The notes: generated by a model from the letters alone, not told the origin. Shown: positions 1-8,867, counted from the first letter of the stretch. The stretch is 19,456 bases of DNA from CAZEDU01 sp964511185 (GCA_964511185.1 CAZEDU010000093.1:1-19456), one strand, 5' to 3'. Translations and numbers: made by a program.

Positions 1-3000
1 GCTCGACTGACACCACCTGCACCGCGGCGCCGCTGGTCGAAACGCCATCGCTCACCACCAACGCGAACTTGAGCGCCGTGGGTTGGCGCACGCTCGGCGC
101 GCGGAAGACCGGCTCTGCGCGGGTCGGATCCGACAGCTCGACCACGGGCCCGTCGAACTGTGTCCAGGTGAACGACAGGGCATCGCCATCGGGATCTTCT
201 CCGGCGCCCGCCAGCACCACCTCCTGGCCAGACTGGACGGTGAGGGGGGGCCCGACCAAGGAAATCGGGGGGCCGTTGACCGGCCGCACCTCGACGCGCG
301 TCTCGAACGGCGCGCTGGGGGACTTGCCGTCATCCACCACCAGCTCGAACACCAGCGTCTCGGGCGCGGTGACCTCGGGCGCATCGAAGCGCGGGGTCGC
401 CGAGGTCGCGTCGTCGAGCGTGACCGGCGGGCCCGAACGTTGCTCCCACGCGAACGTCAGCGGGTCGCCGTCCTCATCGAAGCTGGCGCTGCCGTCGAGC
501 TGCGCTTGCGTCCCCTCGTCGACCTGCAGGGGCGTCGTAGCCCGCGCGACGGGCAGCCGGTTGGTGCAGACGTTCGGGTCGACGGCGATCAAGGTGAACG
601 GCCGGGTGGTGAAGCCCTCGAAGCGAATGTTGTCGACCTCCCAGCCCGTCAGCGCGGCGGCGTCGTCCGTGCCGATCCGGAAGCGCACCCGCAGCGACTT
701 GCCGGCGTAGTCCGACGCCTTGCCGAGGTCGATCGCCGCGCGCTGCCACGCGGGGTAGTCCGCGCTGGCGCCGACGAAGGCCTTGCGCCCGCGCAGCGGA
801 TTCGACGACTGCGGATCGTCGGTGATGGTCCCGTTGTAGACCGGCGCGCCGATGTCGAACCAAGGCTCGTTGTCGATCGACAGCTCGACCACCGCGCCGT
901 CGAAGTAGGTCCCCTGACCGCTGTCGAACTCCAGCTCATGCCGGTGGTCGAACGAGATGCGCAGCTGTCCGGTCGGCCCGGGCTCCATGGAGGGCGAGAT
1001 GAGGTAGTTGTCCGAAGGGCTCGGCGCGTTCGGGACGAACCACGCCCGGTTGTCGGGGTCGGTTTGGCGAATGCGCCACGGCGTGGAGAAGCCGAGCTGC
1101 CGGTCGGAGCCGGCGACCCACGGGCTGTCGTTCTCCACGTCGTCGGTCGACGTGGCCTTGGGCCGAATGTCGAGGTTCATCGACACCGTGAACGAGCGCT
1201 TCACGGCCGCGGGCAAGGCGGGGTCGCTCAGCTCCACCTCGATCGGCACCTTGCCGATGCCGCGCACGCCGGCCAGCCGGATCGGGACCGTGACCCGCGC
1301 CGTCCCCGCCGGCGGCAAGGGCGGCGCCGTCACCTGCGCGCCGCTGGGGAACGTCAGGACGCCGGTCGGGCTCGCCAGACGAACCGACAGCTGCCGCAGC
1401 TCGGCGGTGCCGGTGTTCTTCAAGGTGAAGACCGCTTCGCCGGTCTCGGCGTTGTCGAGGATGCCGTCCTTGTCGCAGGCGCCGCCCGCGTCGGACACCT
1501 CGAGCTTCGCCACGCTCACGTCGGCCCCCAGGTCGTAGCTCTCGGTGACCGGTGTGTTGGTGCGCGAAGACCGGTCGGGGCCGACGGCCTTCATGCCGGC
1601 GCCGCGCCGCGCGAAGGCCTGCGCGAGCAGCTGGAAGTCGGCTTCGTCCTTCGCGAACGCGACCGACAGCAGGGCGTCGCGCGCCTCGAGCAGCGTGGGC
1701 GCGTTCGGCGTCGCCTTGTAGCTGGCGACCAGGTAGCGAAGCATTCGATCTTGCGCTTGCGCGAAGGTGAGGCGCGGCTTGGCGTTGAGCAGCGCGGCGT
1801 AGCCTTCCCACAGCATCGTCGCCCAGACCTCGCCGGTGGCGTGCGACTCGGCGTTGCCGTTGCCGTTGCGGCCGAAGGCGGTGGGCACGTTCGCCGGCAG
1901 CGGCGTCCCGCGCGCGATGTGCTTGAACGTGAGCGCGTTCTTGGTGAAGTCGGTCGAGTAGGGGACGCGCCGGATGCCGAAGTAGTAGCCGTTGTTCGTG
2001 CCGCCGCTCGAGGTGTACGCGGCCAGCGCGTACACGCCATTGAACGCCGCGTTGTTCTGCCGCGCGGCGTCTTCCTCGCGGACCACCATCAAGAGCGCGT
2101 GGAAGTCGGCCCAGCCTTCGCCCAGCCCGAAACCCATGGGGTTCGACAGGCCGCTCGCGTTGCCGATGAGGCGGTTGGAGATGAGGTGGCCCCACTCGTG
2201 CGCGACGATCGCGCTGTCGATCGTCCCGTCGCGGTCGACGCCTTGCTGCCGGGTGAGCTGCACGTTGATCGTCTGGCCTTGCAGCGCGGTCTTCAGCGAC
2301 TCGCCGTCCGACTGGCGAATGCCCATCGCCGGGATGGTGATCGACGGATCCGAGCCCTGGAGCGGCGCCACGCCCTGTGGCGCGTTGTTCGCGATGATGA
2401 CGCCGACGGCGCCCGCGTCCTGCGCGGCCTTCACCTTCTGGGTGAACGGACAGGTGCCGCGATCGATGAGGACGATCTTCCCGCTCACCGCCGCCTGCAG
2501 AGGAGAGCAGGCGTCCGTCGTCGGCGCGGCGCCGTCGTTGGCGAGGATCAGCTCACCGGCGACGGTGTACTGGGCGGGGCCGAAGCTCGCGCTGCCCGCG
2601 GTGAGGTCCGCGGCCAGGCCCGCGGGCGACAGGATCGACACCTTGCGGTTGCCCACCCCGTTGAACACGAACATCTGCATGCGCGGGTTGGCGCCGTCCG
2701 CCGGCGTCTGCATGTTGGCGTTGTCGCGGCCCGAGTAGTCCTGCGCCTCGGCGAGGAGCCGGTCGCCCCCCAAGCCGCCGCGCCCGTAGTTGTCTTCTTG
2801 CGCGTTGCCCGCCGCCTCGTCGAAGCCGCGGTCGTAGTACCAGTCGTGGAAGAAGTTCACGTTGTAGAAGATCTGCGTGACCGCGGCCTGAATCTGATCG
2901 GCGCTCGCGCCGGGGTTCTTCGTCACGTCGTAGGTGCGGTCGAAGACGCTCGCCGCGGTGACCTGGGCGCGCACGTCGCCCGCCGAGGCGCCGTTCGGCC

Positions 3001-4069
3001 GCGCGAGATCTGCGTACGCGTCGGCGTTGTTGCCCACGGTCTGCGTCGCGCCCGCTGGCAGCCACGGGTCGTTGGTCGAGATCGGCCCGTTCTGGAGCGT
3101 GATGAGCGACGGCGCCACGAACGGCGCCTGGTACCCATCGGGCAGCCCGGTGGGGTGCGGCGTGGGCCCCGCGCCCTGCGGCCCGTCGAAGGGCAAGTGG
3201 GGCGGGTTCGGATCAGCCCACACCCGGTAGCCAAAGCTGTCGGCCGCGCTCAGGTCCTTGCGGAAGAGGACCCGCCCGTCGATCGCCGAGATGACGTACG
3301 CGTAGAAGTCGCTGGTGAGCCCCTCCTCGGAGTCGACCTCGACCTCCAGGTGATACGCCGGCTCCAAGTGCGCGGAGAGCCCGAACAGCACCGGGCGCGC
3401 GCGCACGGGACGGCTCAGGGTCACCGAAGCGGCGCGCACGTCGAAGTACCTCCAGCCGCCCTGCGCGCGGGGCAGCGCCACCACCTGATTGTCCTCGATG
3501 AACAGCCGCCTCAGATCGACGAGCGCCGAGGAGATCGCGGCGGGGGAGTCGAGCAGGAACGGGTGGCGATCCTTCGACCAGCCGTGCGGCGAGAGGTAGC
3601 CGCTCACCGCCACCAGCTCGAGCCGCTGGTTCATGATCACCTTGAGCTCGTCGCGAAAGACGGGTGTGCCCGAGAGCTCCTTGCGAAAGGAGACGATGAC
3701 CGCGCCATCGCCGGTGTCGTGCGTCTTCTCGACGGGCGCCTCGGCGAGCGCTTGCGCGGGGTGCCGGTAAAGCTCCGCCAGCTCCGCGAGGTAACGGCGC
3801 GCGGCCTGCTCCGGGCTGACGCCGAGCTCGCGCAAGGACTGGGGCGCGGGCGGCTGCCTCGCCGCGAAGAAGAAGGTCGGCACGCCGAGCCGCGGCTCGA
3901 CGTGGGCCACACGCCCCAGCTCGACCCGCTCGCGTGTCACGCCGGTCAGAGGCGGCAGCGCGCGTGTGCCGGGCGCGTCGACGAACGCGTCGACGCCGGG
4001 CAGCCCTTGGGCGACTGCCAGCCCAGACCAAAGCACCACGAGCACGGGAAGAACGGGAGCGCGCCGCAC
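1..4069 (-). CDS. Secreted M36 (fungalysin-type) zinc metallopeptidase with PA and PKD/Ig-like domains, C-terminus off window
   Basis: Secreted zinc endopeptidase that degrades extracellular protein. The GTG start at 4069 follows GGAGGG with 5 nt spacing, and a hydrophobic signal peptide (VLPVLVVLWSGLAVAQG) follows. Residues to about 300 look like the FTP/propeptide region. The catalytic motif HEWGH is at residues 624-628 (2186-2200), and the third zinc ligand is probably Glu651 in GEGWADF, the M36 arrangement. A PA domain (IVLIDRGTCPF...VGVIIANN) sits at roughly 505-600, inserted before the active site as in several bacterial M36 enzymes. A CARDB-like stretch and a jelly-roll-like region lie near residues 800-1120. 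At least two PKD/Ig-like domains follow, near 1170-1260 and 1265-1355 (key motifs SFDEDGDPLTFAW and AGEDPDGDALSFTW). The frame stays open to position 1, so at least 1,356 residues are present and the end is missing. Myxobacterial homologues of this layout usually end in a myxosortase sorting tail; that is expected but not visible. Family assignment is firm. Confidence 0.93.
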   Translation of the reverse strand, partial: MRRAPVLPVLVVLWSGLAVAQGLPGVDAFVDAPGTRALPPLTGVTRERVELGRVAHVEPRLGVPTFFFAARQPPAPQSLRELGVSPEQAARRYLAELAELYRHPAQALAEAPVEKTHDTGDGAVIVSFRKELSGTPVFRDELKVIMNQRLELVAVSGYLSPHGWSKDRHPFLLDSPAAISSALVDLRRLFIEDNQVVALPRAQGGWRYFDVRAASVTLSRPVRARPVLFGLSAHLEPAYHLEVEVDSEEGLTSDFYAYVISAIDGRVLFRKDLSAADSFGYRVWADPNPPHLPFDGPQGAGPTPHPTGLPDGYQAPFVAPSLITLQNGPISTNDPWLPAGATQTVGNNADAYADLARPNGASAGDVRAQVTAASVFDRTYDVTKNPGASADQIQAAVTQIFYNVNFFHDWYYDRGFDEAAGNAQEDNYGRGGLGGDRLLAEAQDYSGRDNANMQTPADGANPRMQMFVFNGVGNRKVSILSPAGLAADLTAGSASFGPAQYTVAGELILANDGAAPTTDACSPLQAAVSGKIVLIDRGTCPFTQKVKAAQDAGAVGVIIANNAPQGVAPLQGSDPSITIPAMGIRQSDGESLKTALQGQTINVQLTRQQGVDRDGTIDSAIVAHEWGHLISNRLIGNASGLSNPMGFGLGEGWADFHALLMVVREEDAARQNNAAFNGVYALAAYTSSGGTNNGYYFGIRRVPYSTDFTKNALTFKHIARGTPLPANVPTAFGRNGNGNAESHATGEVWATMLWEGYAALLNAKPRLTFAQAQDRMLRYLVASYKATPNAPTLLEARDALLSVAFAKDEADFQLLAQAFARRGAGMKAVGPDRSSRTNTPVTESYDLGADVSVAKLEVSDAGGACDKDGILDNAETGEAVFTLKNTGTAELRQLSVRLASPTGVLTFPSGAQVTAPPLPPAGTARVTVPIRLAGVRGIGKVPIEVELSDPALPAAVKRSFTVSMNLDIRPKATSTDDVENDSPWVAGSDRQLGFSTPWRIRQTDPDNRAWFVPNAPSPSDNYLISPSMEPGPTGQLRISFDHRHELEFDSGQGTYFDGAVVELSIDNEPWFDIGAPVYNGTITDDPQSSNPLRGRKAFVGASADYPAWQRAAIDLGKASDYAGKSLRVRFRIGTDDAAALTGWEVDNIRFEGFTTRPFTLIAVDPNVCTNRLPVARATTPLQVDEGTQAQLDGSASFDEDGDPLTFAWEQRSGPPVTLDDATSATPRFDAPEVTAPETLVFELVVDDGKSPSAPFETRVEVRPVNGPPISLVGPPLTVQSGQEVVLAGAGEDPDGDALSFTWTQFDGPVVELSDPTRAEPVFRAPSVRQPTALKFALVVSDGVSTSGAAVQVVSVE

Positions 4070-4072
4070 GAA

Positions 4073-4079
4073 TCCCTCC
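4073..4079 (-). promoter_or_regulatory. Shine-Dalgarno site fixing the GTG start of the M36 protease
   Basis: On the minus strand GGAGGG lies 5 nt before the GTG at 4069. It decides the start, since no ATG in this frame precedes the signal peptide. Confidence 0.6.
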
Positions 4080-4170
4080 AAGGCGGAAGATCGAGCCGCG
4101 CTTCTTAACGCTCTCCAGATGCGGCGCTCAACCTACTTGGGGGACATCCTCCGGTTCATCGGCAACGCGA

Positions 4171-4187
4171 TGTTCCTCAACGGAACA
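4171..4187 (-). other. Small hairpin just after the propeller lipoprotein stop codon
   Basis: TGTTCC and GGAACA form a perfect 6-bp stem around a 5-nt loop, starting 2 nt beyond the TGA of the lipoprotein gene read on the minus strand. No T-tract follows, so it is not a canonical intrinsic terminator. It may be a 3'-end stabilising hairpin or chance. Confidence 0.35.
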
Positions 4188-4189
4188 GG

Positions 4190-5683
4190 TCACTGGCCGC
4201 TGGGCGGCAGCACGCGGATGACGGCCGCGCCTCGCTGCGTGGCGACGTGGAGCGCGGGCGGCGAGACCATCGTGTCGAGCTCGAGCCGAAGCACGTTGTC
4301 GTCGGCGAGCCAGTGCGGCGCCTTCAGCGGCTCCTGGGCGCCCGTGGCGGGATCCCACACGACGATCCCGACGCGCGCGTGCGCGACGACGAGCCGTCCG
4401 TCGGGCAACGCGACCAGGTCTCGCACGCTCATGTCGGGGAACCCCAAGGTGCGCGGGTCGTGCGGAATGAACTTGCGGCCGGTCCACTGCGCCAGGCCGT
4501 ACGCCGGCTCGCCGGGCGTCGAGTAGTAGGACCCGCTCGCGAACCAGACGGTGCCATCGGCCGCCACGGTGACGGCGCTCAGCGCCACGGGGTCGCCCTC
4601 GAGCGGCACGCGGAACACGGGCTCGTTGATGAACCCTTCCTCGTTCGGCGGCGTGGGGTAGGGATCGCCGAACGCGGCCTCGAACGCGGAGCCTCCGCGC
4701 ATGTGCCAGTTCAGCAAGGACTCGTCCCAGCGGATCTTCCCGGCGGTCCAGCGCCCCGCCGTCCACAGGCCGCCGTCGGGCGCGATCGCCAGCCCGCGCC
4801 AGTCGCCCATCCGCTGGTTCGCCGTCGTGCCGTCGCAAGGCGCGTGAAAGCAGACCCGCGCGTGCAGGTGGTCGGCCATGTACTCCAGGTTCACGGTGTC
4901 GAACCACTCGCCGGGCTTCGGCGCGCGGTACTGGTCGGGCCGCAGCAGCGTCACGCCGTGGTTCAGCCCCACGTAGAGCTCATGCGGGTGAATGAAGTGG
5001 TCGAACACCATGCGCTGCACGGTTCGGTTGTGCCAGTACTCCGCGCCGTGGTTGTTCGCGACCAGGTCGAAGCGATCGACCTGCAGCGTGCCGTCGGAGC
5101 GCAGCCGGACGCGGTCGAGTTTGCCGCTGTGGCGGTGAATGTCGCTCCAGTCGCCGGGCCCTTCGTCGATGCCCGCGTAGCCGACGAAGACCTCGTCGCT
5201 GCCGCCGCCGACGATCTCGGTGATGCCGGGATCGGCGGCCGCGCCATAGATCGGGCAGGACTTGTCGCCGCCCCCGAAGTTCTTGTCGCAGTACGCGACC
5301 GGGTTCGACTGCAAGTGCAGCCCGTCGCCCGCGTCGAAGCGTTGAAACTGCGTCTCGCCGGGCCGCAACAGGTACAGCGCCTCGTGCGTCGCCACCCAAA
5401 GGTTCTGCGTCTCGTCGGTGCTCACGCCGACCACCGGGCGCTCGAGGATCCCGTCGGCGGCGCCGTAGATCCGGTTCTCGATCGGCCAGGGGCCTGGCCC
5501 GCCGAAGGGGATCGGCGGCCGCCGCGGCTCTTCGGCCGGAGGCGGCGACGAAGGGCCGGCTTCGGATGTCTCGCTTGTCGCCTCGGTGGCCCCGACCGCC
5601 TCATCGGCCGCCGGATCGCGCCTCGACTTCGACTCGCACCCCCAAAGCCCCAAGACGATCAGCGACAGGGCCACGTTCCGCAT
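4190..5683 (-). CDS. Lipoprotein with beta-propeller-like repeats, function unknown
   Basis: A 497-residue predicted lipoprotein. The chosen ATG (5683) gives MRNVALSLIVLGLWGC, a lipoprotein signal with Cys16 as the lipidated residue. The open frame extends 37 codons further upstream, but that stretch is Arg/Trp/Pro-rich and would bury the signal. A low-complexity Ser/Glu/Pro linker follows (about 17-55), then the mature domain. It contains several blade-like motifs of the form D-x-x-x-x-LWVATHEALYLL, GGLWTAGRWTAG, GTVWFASGSYY, GRLVVAHARVGIVVW and ALHVATQRGAAVI, resembling two-component-regulator or WD40-like propeller blades. Four cysteines (two in CDKNFGGGDKSC, two in CFHAPC) could form disulfides outside the cytoplasm. 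It lies 120 bp upstream, in transcription order, of the M36 protease on the same strand, so co-transcription is possible. No enzymatic motif is seen. It is probably an envelope binding or scaffold protein (inference). Confidence 0.8.
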   Translation of the reverse strand: MRNVALSLIVLGLWGCESKSRRDPAADEAVGATEATSETSEAGPSSPPPAEEPRRPPIPFGGPGPWPIENRIYGAADGILERPVVGVSTDETQNLWVATHEALYLLRPGETQFQRFDAGDGLHLQSNPVAYCDKNFGGGDKSCPIYGAAADPGITEIVGGGSDEVFVGYAGIDEGPGDWSDIHRHSGKLDRVRLRSDGTLQVDRFDLVANNHGAEYWHNRTVQRMVFDHFIHPHELYVGLNHGVTLLRPDQYRAPKPGEWFDTVNLEYMADHLHARVCFHAPCDGTTANQRMGDWRGLAIAPDGGLWTAGRWTAGKIRWDESLLNWHMRGGSAFEAAFGDPYPTPPNEEGFINEPVFRVPLEGDPVALSAVTVAADGTVWFASGSYYSTPGEPAYGLAQWTGRKFIPHDPRTLGFPDMSVRDLVALPDGRLVVAHARVGIVVWDPATGAQEPLKAPHWLADDNVLRLELDTMVSPPALHVATQRGAAVIRVLPPSGQ

Positions 5684-5852
5684 GCGCCACCCCCTGGACC
5701 ACGGCCCATGCCAACCGCAGACCATGTGTCGGACCGGACGGCGCGCGTCCTTTTCGTTCGGTGCCCAACCGCTGGAAGGAAGCGGAGTTCCCACGGCGGA
5801 GAACGGTTGTTCGCTCGAAGTGGGAGGTGAGCGACCCTACCCGCTGGCGCTT

Positions 5853-6761
5853 TTAGGCCGGGCGCGGCTCGAAGAGCGGGCCGCCCGCGTCGAGCGCGGC
5901 GTGCACCGAAGCGACGATCTCCGCCACGCGCTGCCGCGACACCTTCGCGCCGCTGCCGCGCTGCTCGACCTGGGTGAGCGTCTCGATCGCCAGGTGGACC
6001 GGAAGCGAGGTGAACTCGAGGAACCCGCGCGGCGCACCGGCGGAGCGCAGCGCGAGCACGTACCGCGTGGCGTCGGACAGATCCGACCGCGCCAGCGCGA
6101 AGACCTGCGCGCGGTCGATCGCGCGCGGCACGAAGCGCCGGCCGGCGGCGGCGTCTTCGCTTTCGTCCTTCAGGATGTTGGTGAGCTGCAGCCCTTCGCC
6201 GAAGCAGCGCGCCCACTTCCGAAGATCGGCGGCCACCGAGGCGAGCTCGGGCGAGTGGTGGAGAAACAGCTCGGTGAGCATCTCGCCGACGAGCCCGGCG
6301 ACGATGTAGCAATACGCGCGCAGCTCTTCGAGGGTGGTCAGCTCGAGCTTCGACCCAGGGCCGTGGCGCCGGACCACCTCCGCCATTCCTTCGAGCGTCA
6401 ACGCGACGAACCGCGACACCTGCTGGCGCGCCTGGGGCCGCAGGTCGTCCAGCGCCCGGAGCACCGCCTCGGTCTGGTCGAGCAGCTCGATGCACGCCGG
6501 CGCGATCTGCGGCGGCTCGGCCTTCATTCGATCGAGGAACGCCTGCAGCGACGGGCGGGGCGCGAGCAGCAGCGACCGAAAGGCGTTCAGCTCTTCCACC
6601 TTGCGCTGGGCCGACCAGCCGCCGGCGTCCTCGAGCGTGTCCCCGATGCGCAGGAGCAAGTACGCGACGGTGACCTCGCGGTCGAGCGGCTGGGGGAGGA
6701 ATGGGATCACCAGCGCGAACGTGCGCGAGGTCTTCTCCAGCAGCGCGTTCAGGTCGGCCAT
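5853..6761 (-). CDS. Squalene/phytoene synthase family protein, squalene-synthase-like
   Basis: A trans-isoprenyl diphosphate head-to-head synthase, 302 residues. Known family members condense two farnesyl diphosphates to squalene (or two GGPP to phytoene) through a cyclopropyl intermediate. The first Asp-rich motif is DTLED (41-45), after the conserved SRTFALVIPFLP and AYLLLRIGD. The second is NILKDESED (Asp199, Asp203), followed by GRRFVP. The intervening YCYIVAGLVGEMLTELF (about 150-166) closely resembles the YCxYVAGLVG helix of eukaryote-type squalene synthases, so squalene synthase is more likely than bacterial CrtB or HpnC/D. There is no C-terminal membrane anchor. Squalene would feed sterol or hopanoid synthesis, known in several myxobacteria, but no other gene of that pathway is in the window. 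The start lies 10 nt after the stop of the preceding unknown gene, which indicates an operon. Substrate is inferred. Confidence 0.88.
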   Translation of the reverse strand: MADLNALLEKTSRTFALVIPFLPQPLDREVTVAYLLLRIGDTLEDAGGWSAQRKVEELNAFRSLLLAPRPSLQAFLDRMKAEPPQIAPACIELLDQTEAVLRALDDLRPQARQQVSRFVALTLEGMAEVVRRHGPGSKLELTTLEELRAYCYIVAGLVGEMLTELFLHHSPELASVAADLRKWARCFGEGLQLTNILKDESEDAAAGRRFVPRAIDRAQVFALARSDLSDATRYVLALRSAGAPRGFLEFTSLPVHLAIETLTQVEQRGSGAKVSRQRVAEIVASVHAALDAGGPLFEPRPA

Positions 6762-6771
6762 GCCTTCGACC

Positions 6772-7275
6772 TCATCCTTCCAATGCGGTGTTCATCACCG
6801 ACTCGGGGCCACGGCAGAGAAACGCCACCGCCGCCGCCGCGACGCTCGCATCAGGGCAGGTGCCTTCGTACCGGCGGGTGATCACCAGCCCCGACCACTC
6901 CTCGGAGGACTCCTTCGTCGGATGCAGCCCCCAGCTCGAGAGCGGCGCGGTCACCCGCGCGTCGAGCAGCGCGCGGCCTCTCTCGGCGGTGTGCCCCGGC
7001 GCGACGCGCACGTCGTACTCGCCGGCCACCTGCTTCGAGGGCACGGACAGCCAGACCCGCATGGGATTGAAGCGCTCCTTGCCGGTCCGGCAGAGCACCT
7101 GGATGCCTTGCGCGGTGTCATCGCCCAGCCGGTACCGCTCGCCCAGCACGTCGAGCATCTCCTTGAGCCAAGGCTCGCGATCGACCCGCGCGTCGGGCGG
7201 GCGCTGAACCGCCGACCGCTTCTTCGGCGTCAGCGCCTGCCGGATTCGAATCAGCTGCGCAACGATCGATTTCAT
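6772..7275 (-). CDS. Conserved-looking soluble protein of unknown function
   Basis: A 167-residue protein I do not recognise. It starts MKSIVAQLIRIRQALTPKKR. It has no signal peptide or membrane helix and looks like one mixed alpha/beta domain. The middle (MRVWLSVPSKQVAGEYDVRVAPG) and the later ELSSWG-like and VITRRYEGTCPDASVAAAAVAFLC segments have ordinary protein composition, unlike the Arg-rich translations of the other frames. Cys135 and Cys151 are possible functional cysteines. It lies between the TMEM220-like gene (21 bp upstream) and the squalene synthase gene (10 bp downstream) on the same strand, so it is almost certainly co-transcribed with them. No function is proposed. Confidence 0.75.
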   Translation of the reverse strand: MKSIVAQLIRIRQALTPKKRSAVQRPPDARVDREPWLKEMLDVLGERYRLGDDTAQGIQVLCRTGKERFNPMRVWLSVPSKQVAGEYDVRVAPGHTAERGRALLDARVTAPLSSWGLHPTKESSEEWSGLVITRRYEGTCPDASVAAAAVAFLCRGPESVMNTALEG

Positions 7276-7296
7276 CGCCCGCCCAACGTACCCATT

Positions 7297-7683
7297 TCAG
7301 CGTCGCCCGCGCCAGCCAAAGACCGCGTGCGCCACCGCCCAGACGAGCACCAGCCCAATGCCCACCAGCTCTCGAATCTCCTCATCGCCCGAGTCGATCA
7401 TCTTCCAATGCGTGAAGGCCGACGCGTGGACCGGCTTGCCCAGCACGATCGGCACCCACAGCGCGCCCCAGACGATCGCGGCCATCGCGACCGCGATGAA
7501 GAACGCGCGCACCCGGAGCTCGAACACCGCGCCGACGCTGAGCACCGCGGGCGCCAGATAGAAGGCCATCCACAGCCAGGGATCGGGGTCGTTGTACTGG
7601 ACCACCGCGGCGAGAAGGAAGATCGCCGCGCAGGCGATATGGATCGCCCGCCACCGGATCGACGGCGCCGAGGCGCTCGTCAT
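7297..7683 (-). CDS. TMEM220-like small membrane protein
   Basis: A 128-residue integral membrane protein with about four hydrophobic segments, roughly 14-29, 36-53, 59-79 and 107-123. The segment AVVQYNDPDPWLWMAFYLAPAV matches the hallmark QxNDPDPxxW motif of the transmembrane protein 220 family, which occurs in many bacteria and in animals and has no established biochemical role. The start ATG overlaps the TGA of the VWA gene (ATGA at 7680-7683), a typical translational-coupling arrangement. A longer open frame runs upstream through the VWA and MoxR genes, but its translation there is Arg-rich noise, so the internal ATG is the real start. It lies in the middle of the moxR-VWA-unknown-squalene synthase run. 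Confidence 0.85.
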   Translation of the reverse strand: MTSASAPSIRWRAIHIACAAIFLLAAVVQYNDPDPWLWMAFYLAPAVLSVGAVFELRVRAFFIAVAMAAIVWGALWVPIVLGKPVHASAFTHWKMIDSGDEEIRELVGIGLVLVWAVAHAVFGWRGRR

Positions 7684-8864
7684 CGCGTCGCCCCACGGGT
7701 GAGTTGCGTCACGGCTTCCCCCAAGCCTTGAATCGTGAGCGGGTACATCGAGAACACCCGGCGAATCATCTGAATCGTCGGCTGCCCCCAGTCTCGCACG
7801 GGCTCGGGGTTGAGCCAGGCGGATTTTGGGAAGTGCTCCGCGAGCCGCATCCACCACACGATGCCCTCGACGCCGGCCGGGTGGTACCAGCCGTGCGCGT
7901 CCATGCGCTCGAGCAGCTCGTGCGGCCCCATCAGCGCGTCGCCGATGACGATCAGCTTGTAGTGCTTGCCGCACTCGGCGAGCAGCTGATCGATGCCGAT
8001 CGCCTGTCGGAGCGACGCGCCCTGAAAGACGCGGCCGTACACGCAGTTGTGGAAGTAGTAGGTGCGGAGCTCTTTGAAGTGCGTCGACTTGCTCGCGGCG
8101 CTGAAGAGGCGCGAGACCAGGTCGGCGTACGGGTCCATCGATCCGCCGACGTCCATCAGCAAGATGACGCGCGTGTTCGGGCGGCGCGGCGCGCGGGTCT
8201 TCACGTCCAGCTCGCCTGCGTTCTTCGCCGTGGCGTCGATGGTCCCTTCGAGATCCAGCTCGTCGGCGATCCCTCCGCGCGCGAAGGCCCGCAGCTTGCG
8301 GAGCGCGACCGCCATCTGCCGCACGTCGAGGATCGCGTCGTCCCGGTAGTCGCGGTACCGGCGCTCCTCGGCCACCTGCACCGCGCGCCGGTTGCCGCCG
8401 AGCCCTCCGACCCTGATGCCGTCGCGCGCCGCCCCGGAGTGTCCGAACGGGGAGGTGCCGCCGGTGCCGATCCACCGGTTGCCGCCATCGTGGCGCTCGC
8501 GCTGCTCCTTGAGCCGCTCCTCGAAGAGCTTGCGGAGCTCGGGGAGGCTCAGCTGCTCGAGCAGCGCCTCCTCCTCGGGGGTGAGCTGCCCGCGACGCGT
8601 CTTCGCCTCGGCGAGCCAGTCGAGCAGCTCTTGCGCGAGCTGCAGGCCCGCGTGCTGTGCGCCCTTGAAGTGCTGCGCGAACGCTTGATCGAACGCGTCG
8701 AGCTGCGACTCGGAGTGCACGAGCAGCGCGCGGGCGACGTGGTAGAAGCCGTCGATCGAGCTGTCGTGCAGGCCCTTCGCCAAGGCGCCCGCCAGCGCGA
8801 CCGCTTCGTGCGGCCCGACCTTCACCCGATGGCGCCGAAGCGTGGAGAGAAAGCCGAAGAACAT
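7680..8864 (-). CDS. VWA domain-containing protein, CoxE-like
   Basis: A 394-residue cytoplasmic protein of the CoxE-like von Willebrand factor A family. The N-terminal helical part (about 1-125) begins FFGFLSTLRRHRVKVGPHEAVAL. A Gly-rich linker (WIGTGGTSPFGHSGAARDGIRVGG, about 131-156) precedes the VWA fold, which starts near residue 232 (TRVILLMDVGGSMD). The metal-ion-dependent adhesion motif is DVGGS (238-242), a DxGGS variant typical of this subfamily. In known cases a MoxR AAA ATPase and a VWA partner act together as a chaperone in metal-cofactor insertion or complex maturation. The moxR-like gene is directly upstream with a 3-nt gap, and the TMEM220-like gene overlaps its end by 4 nt. 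The client is unknown; no CO dehydrogenase or methanol dehydrogenase genes are visible nearby. Confidence 0.9.
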   Translation of the reverse strand: MFFGFLSTLRRHRVKVGPHEAVALAGALAKGLHDSSIDGFYHVARALLVHSESQLDAFDQAFAQHFKGAQHAGLQLAQELLDWLAEAKTRRGQLTPEEEALLEQLSLPELRKLFEERLKEQRERHDGGNRWIGTGGTSPFGHSGAARDGIRVGGLGGNRRAVQVAEERRYRDYRDDAILDVRQMAVALRKLRAFARGGIADELDLEGTIDATAKNAGELDVKTRAPRRPNTRVILLMDVGGSMDPYADLVSRLFSAASKSTHFKELRTYYFHNCVYGRVFQGASLRQAIGIDQLLAECGKHYKLIVIGDALMGPHELLERMDAHGWYHPAGVEGIVWWMRLAEHFPKSAWLNPEPVRDWGQPTIQMIRRVFSMYPLTIQGLGEAVTQLTRGATR

Positions 8865-8867
8865 CGC

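Noticed and set aside
83..4108. Open frame of more than 1,300 codons on the plus strand
   Set aside because: It is antisense to the M36 protease. Its translation is Arg/Gly/Val-rich without domains, while the opposite strand has signal peptide, HEWGH and PKD-like domains in order.
5684..5794. Upstream start for the propeller lipoprotein
   Set aside because: It would place 37 charged and aromatic residues before a clear lipoprotein signal; the ATG at 5683 fits the lipobox.
4247..6881. Plus-strand frames opposite the lipoprotein and squalene synthase genes
   Set aside because: Shadow frames of two well-supported minus-strand genes.
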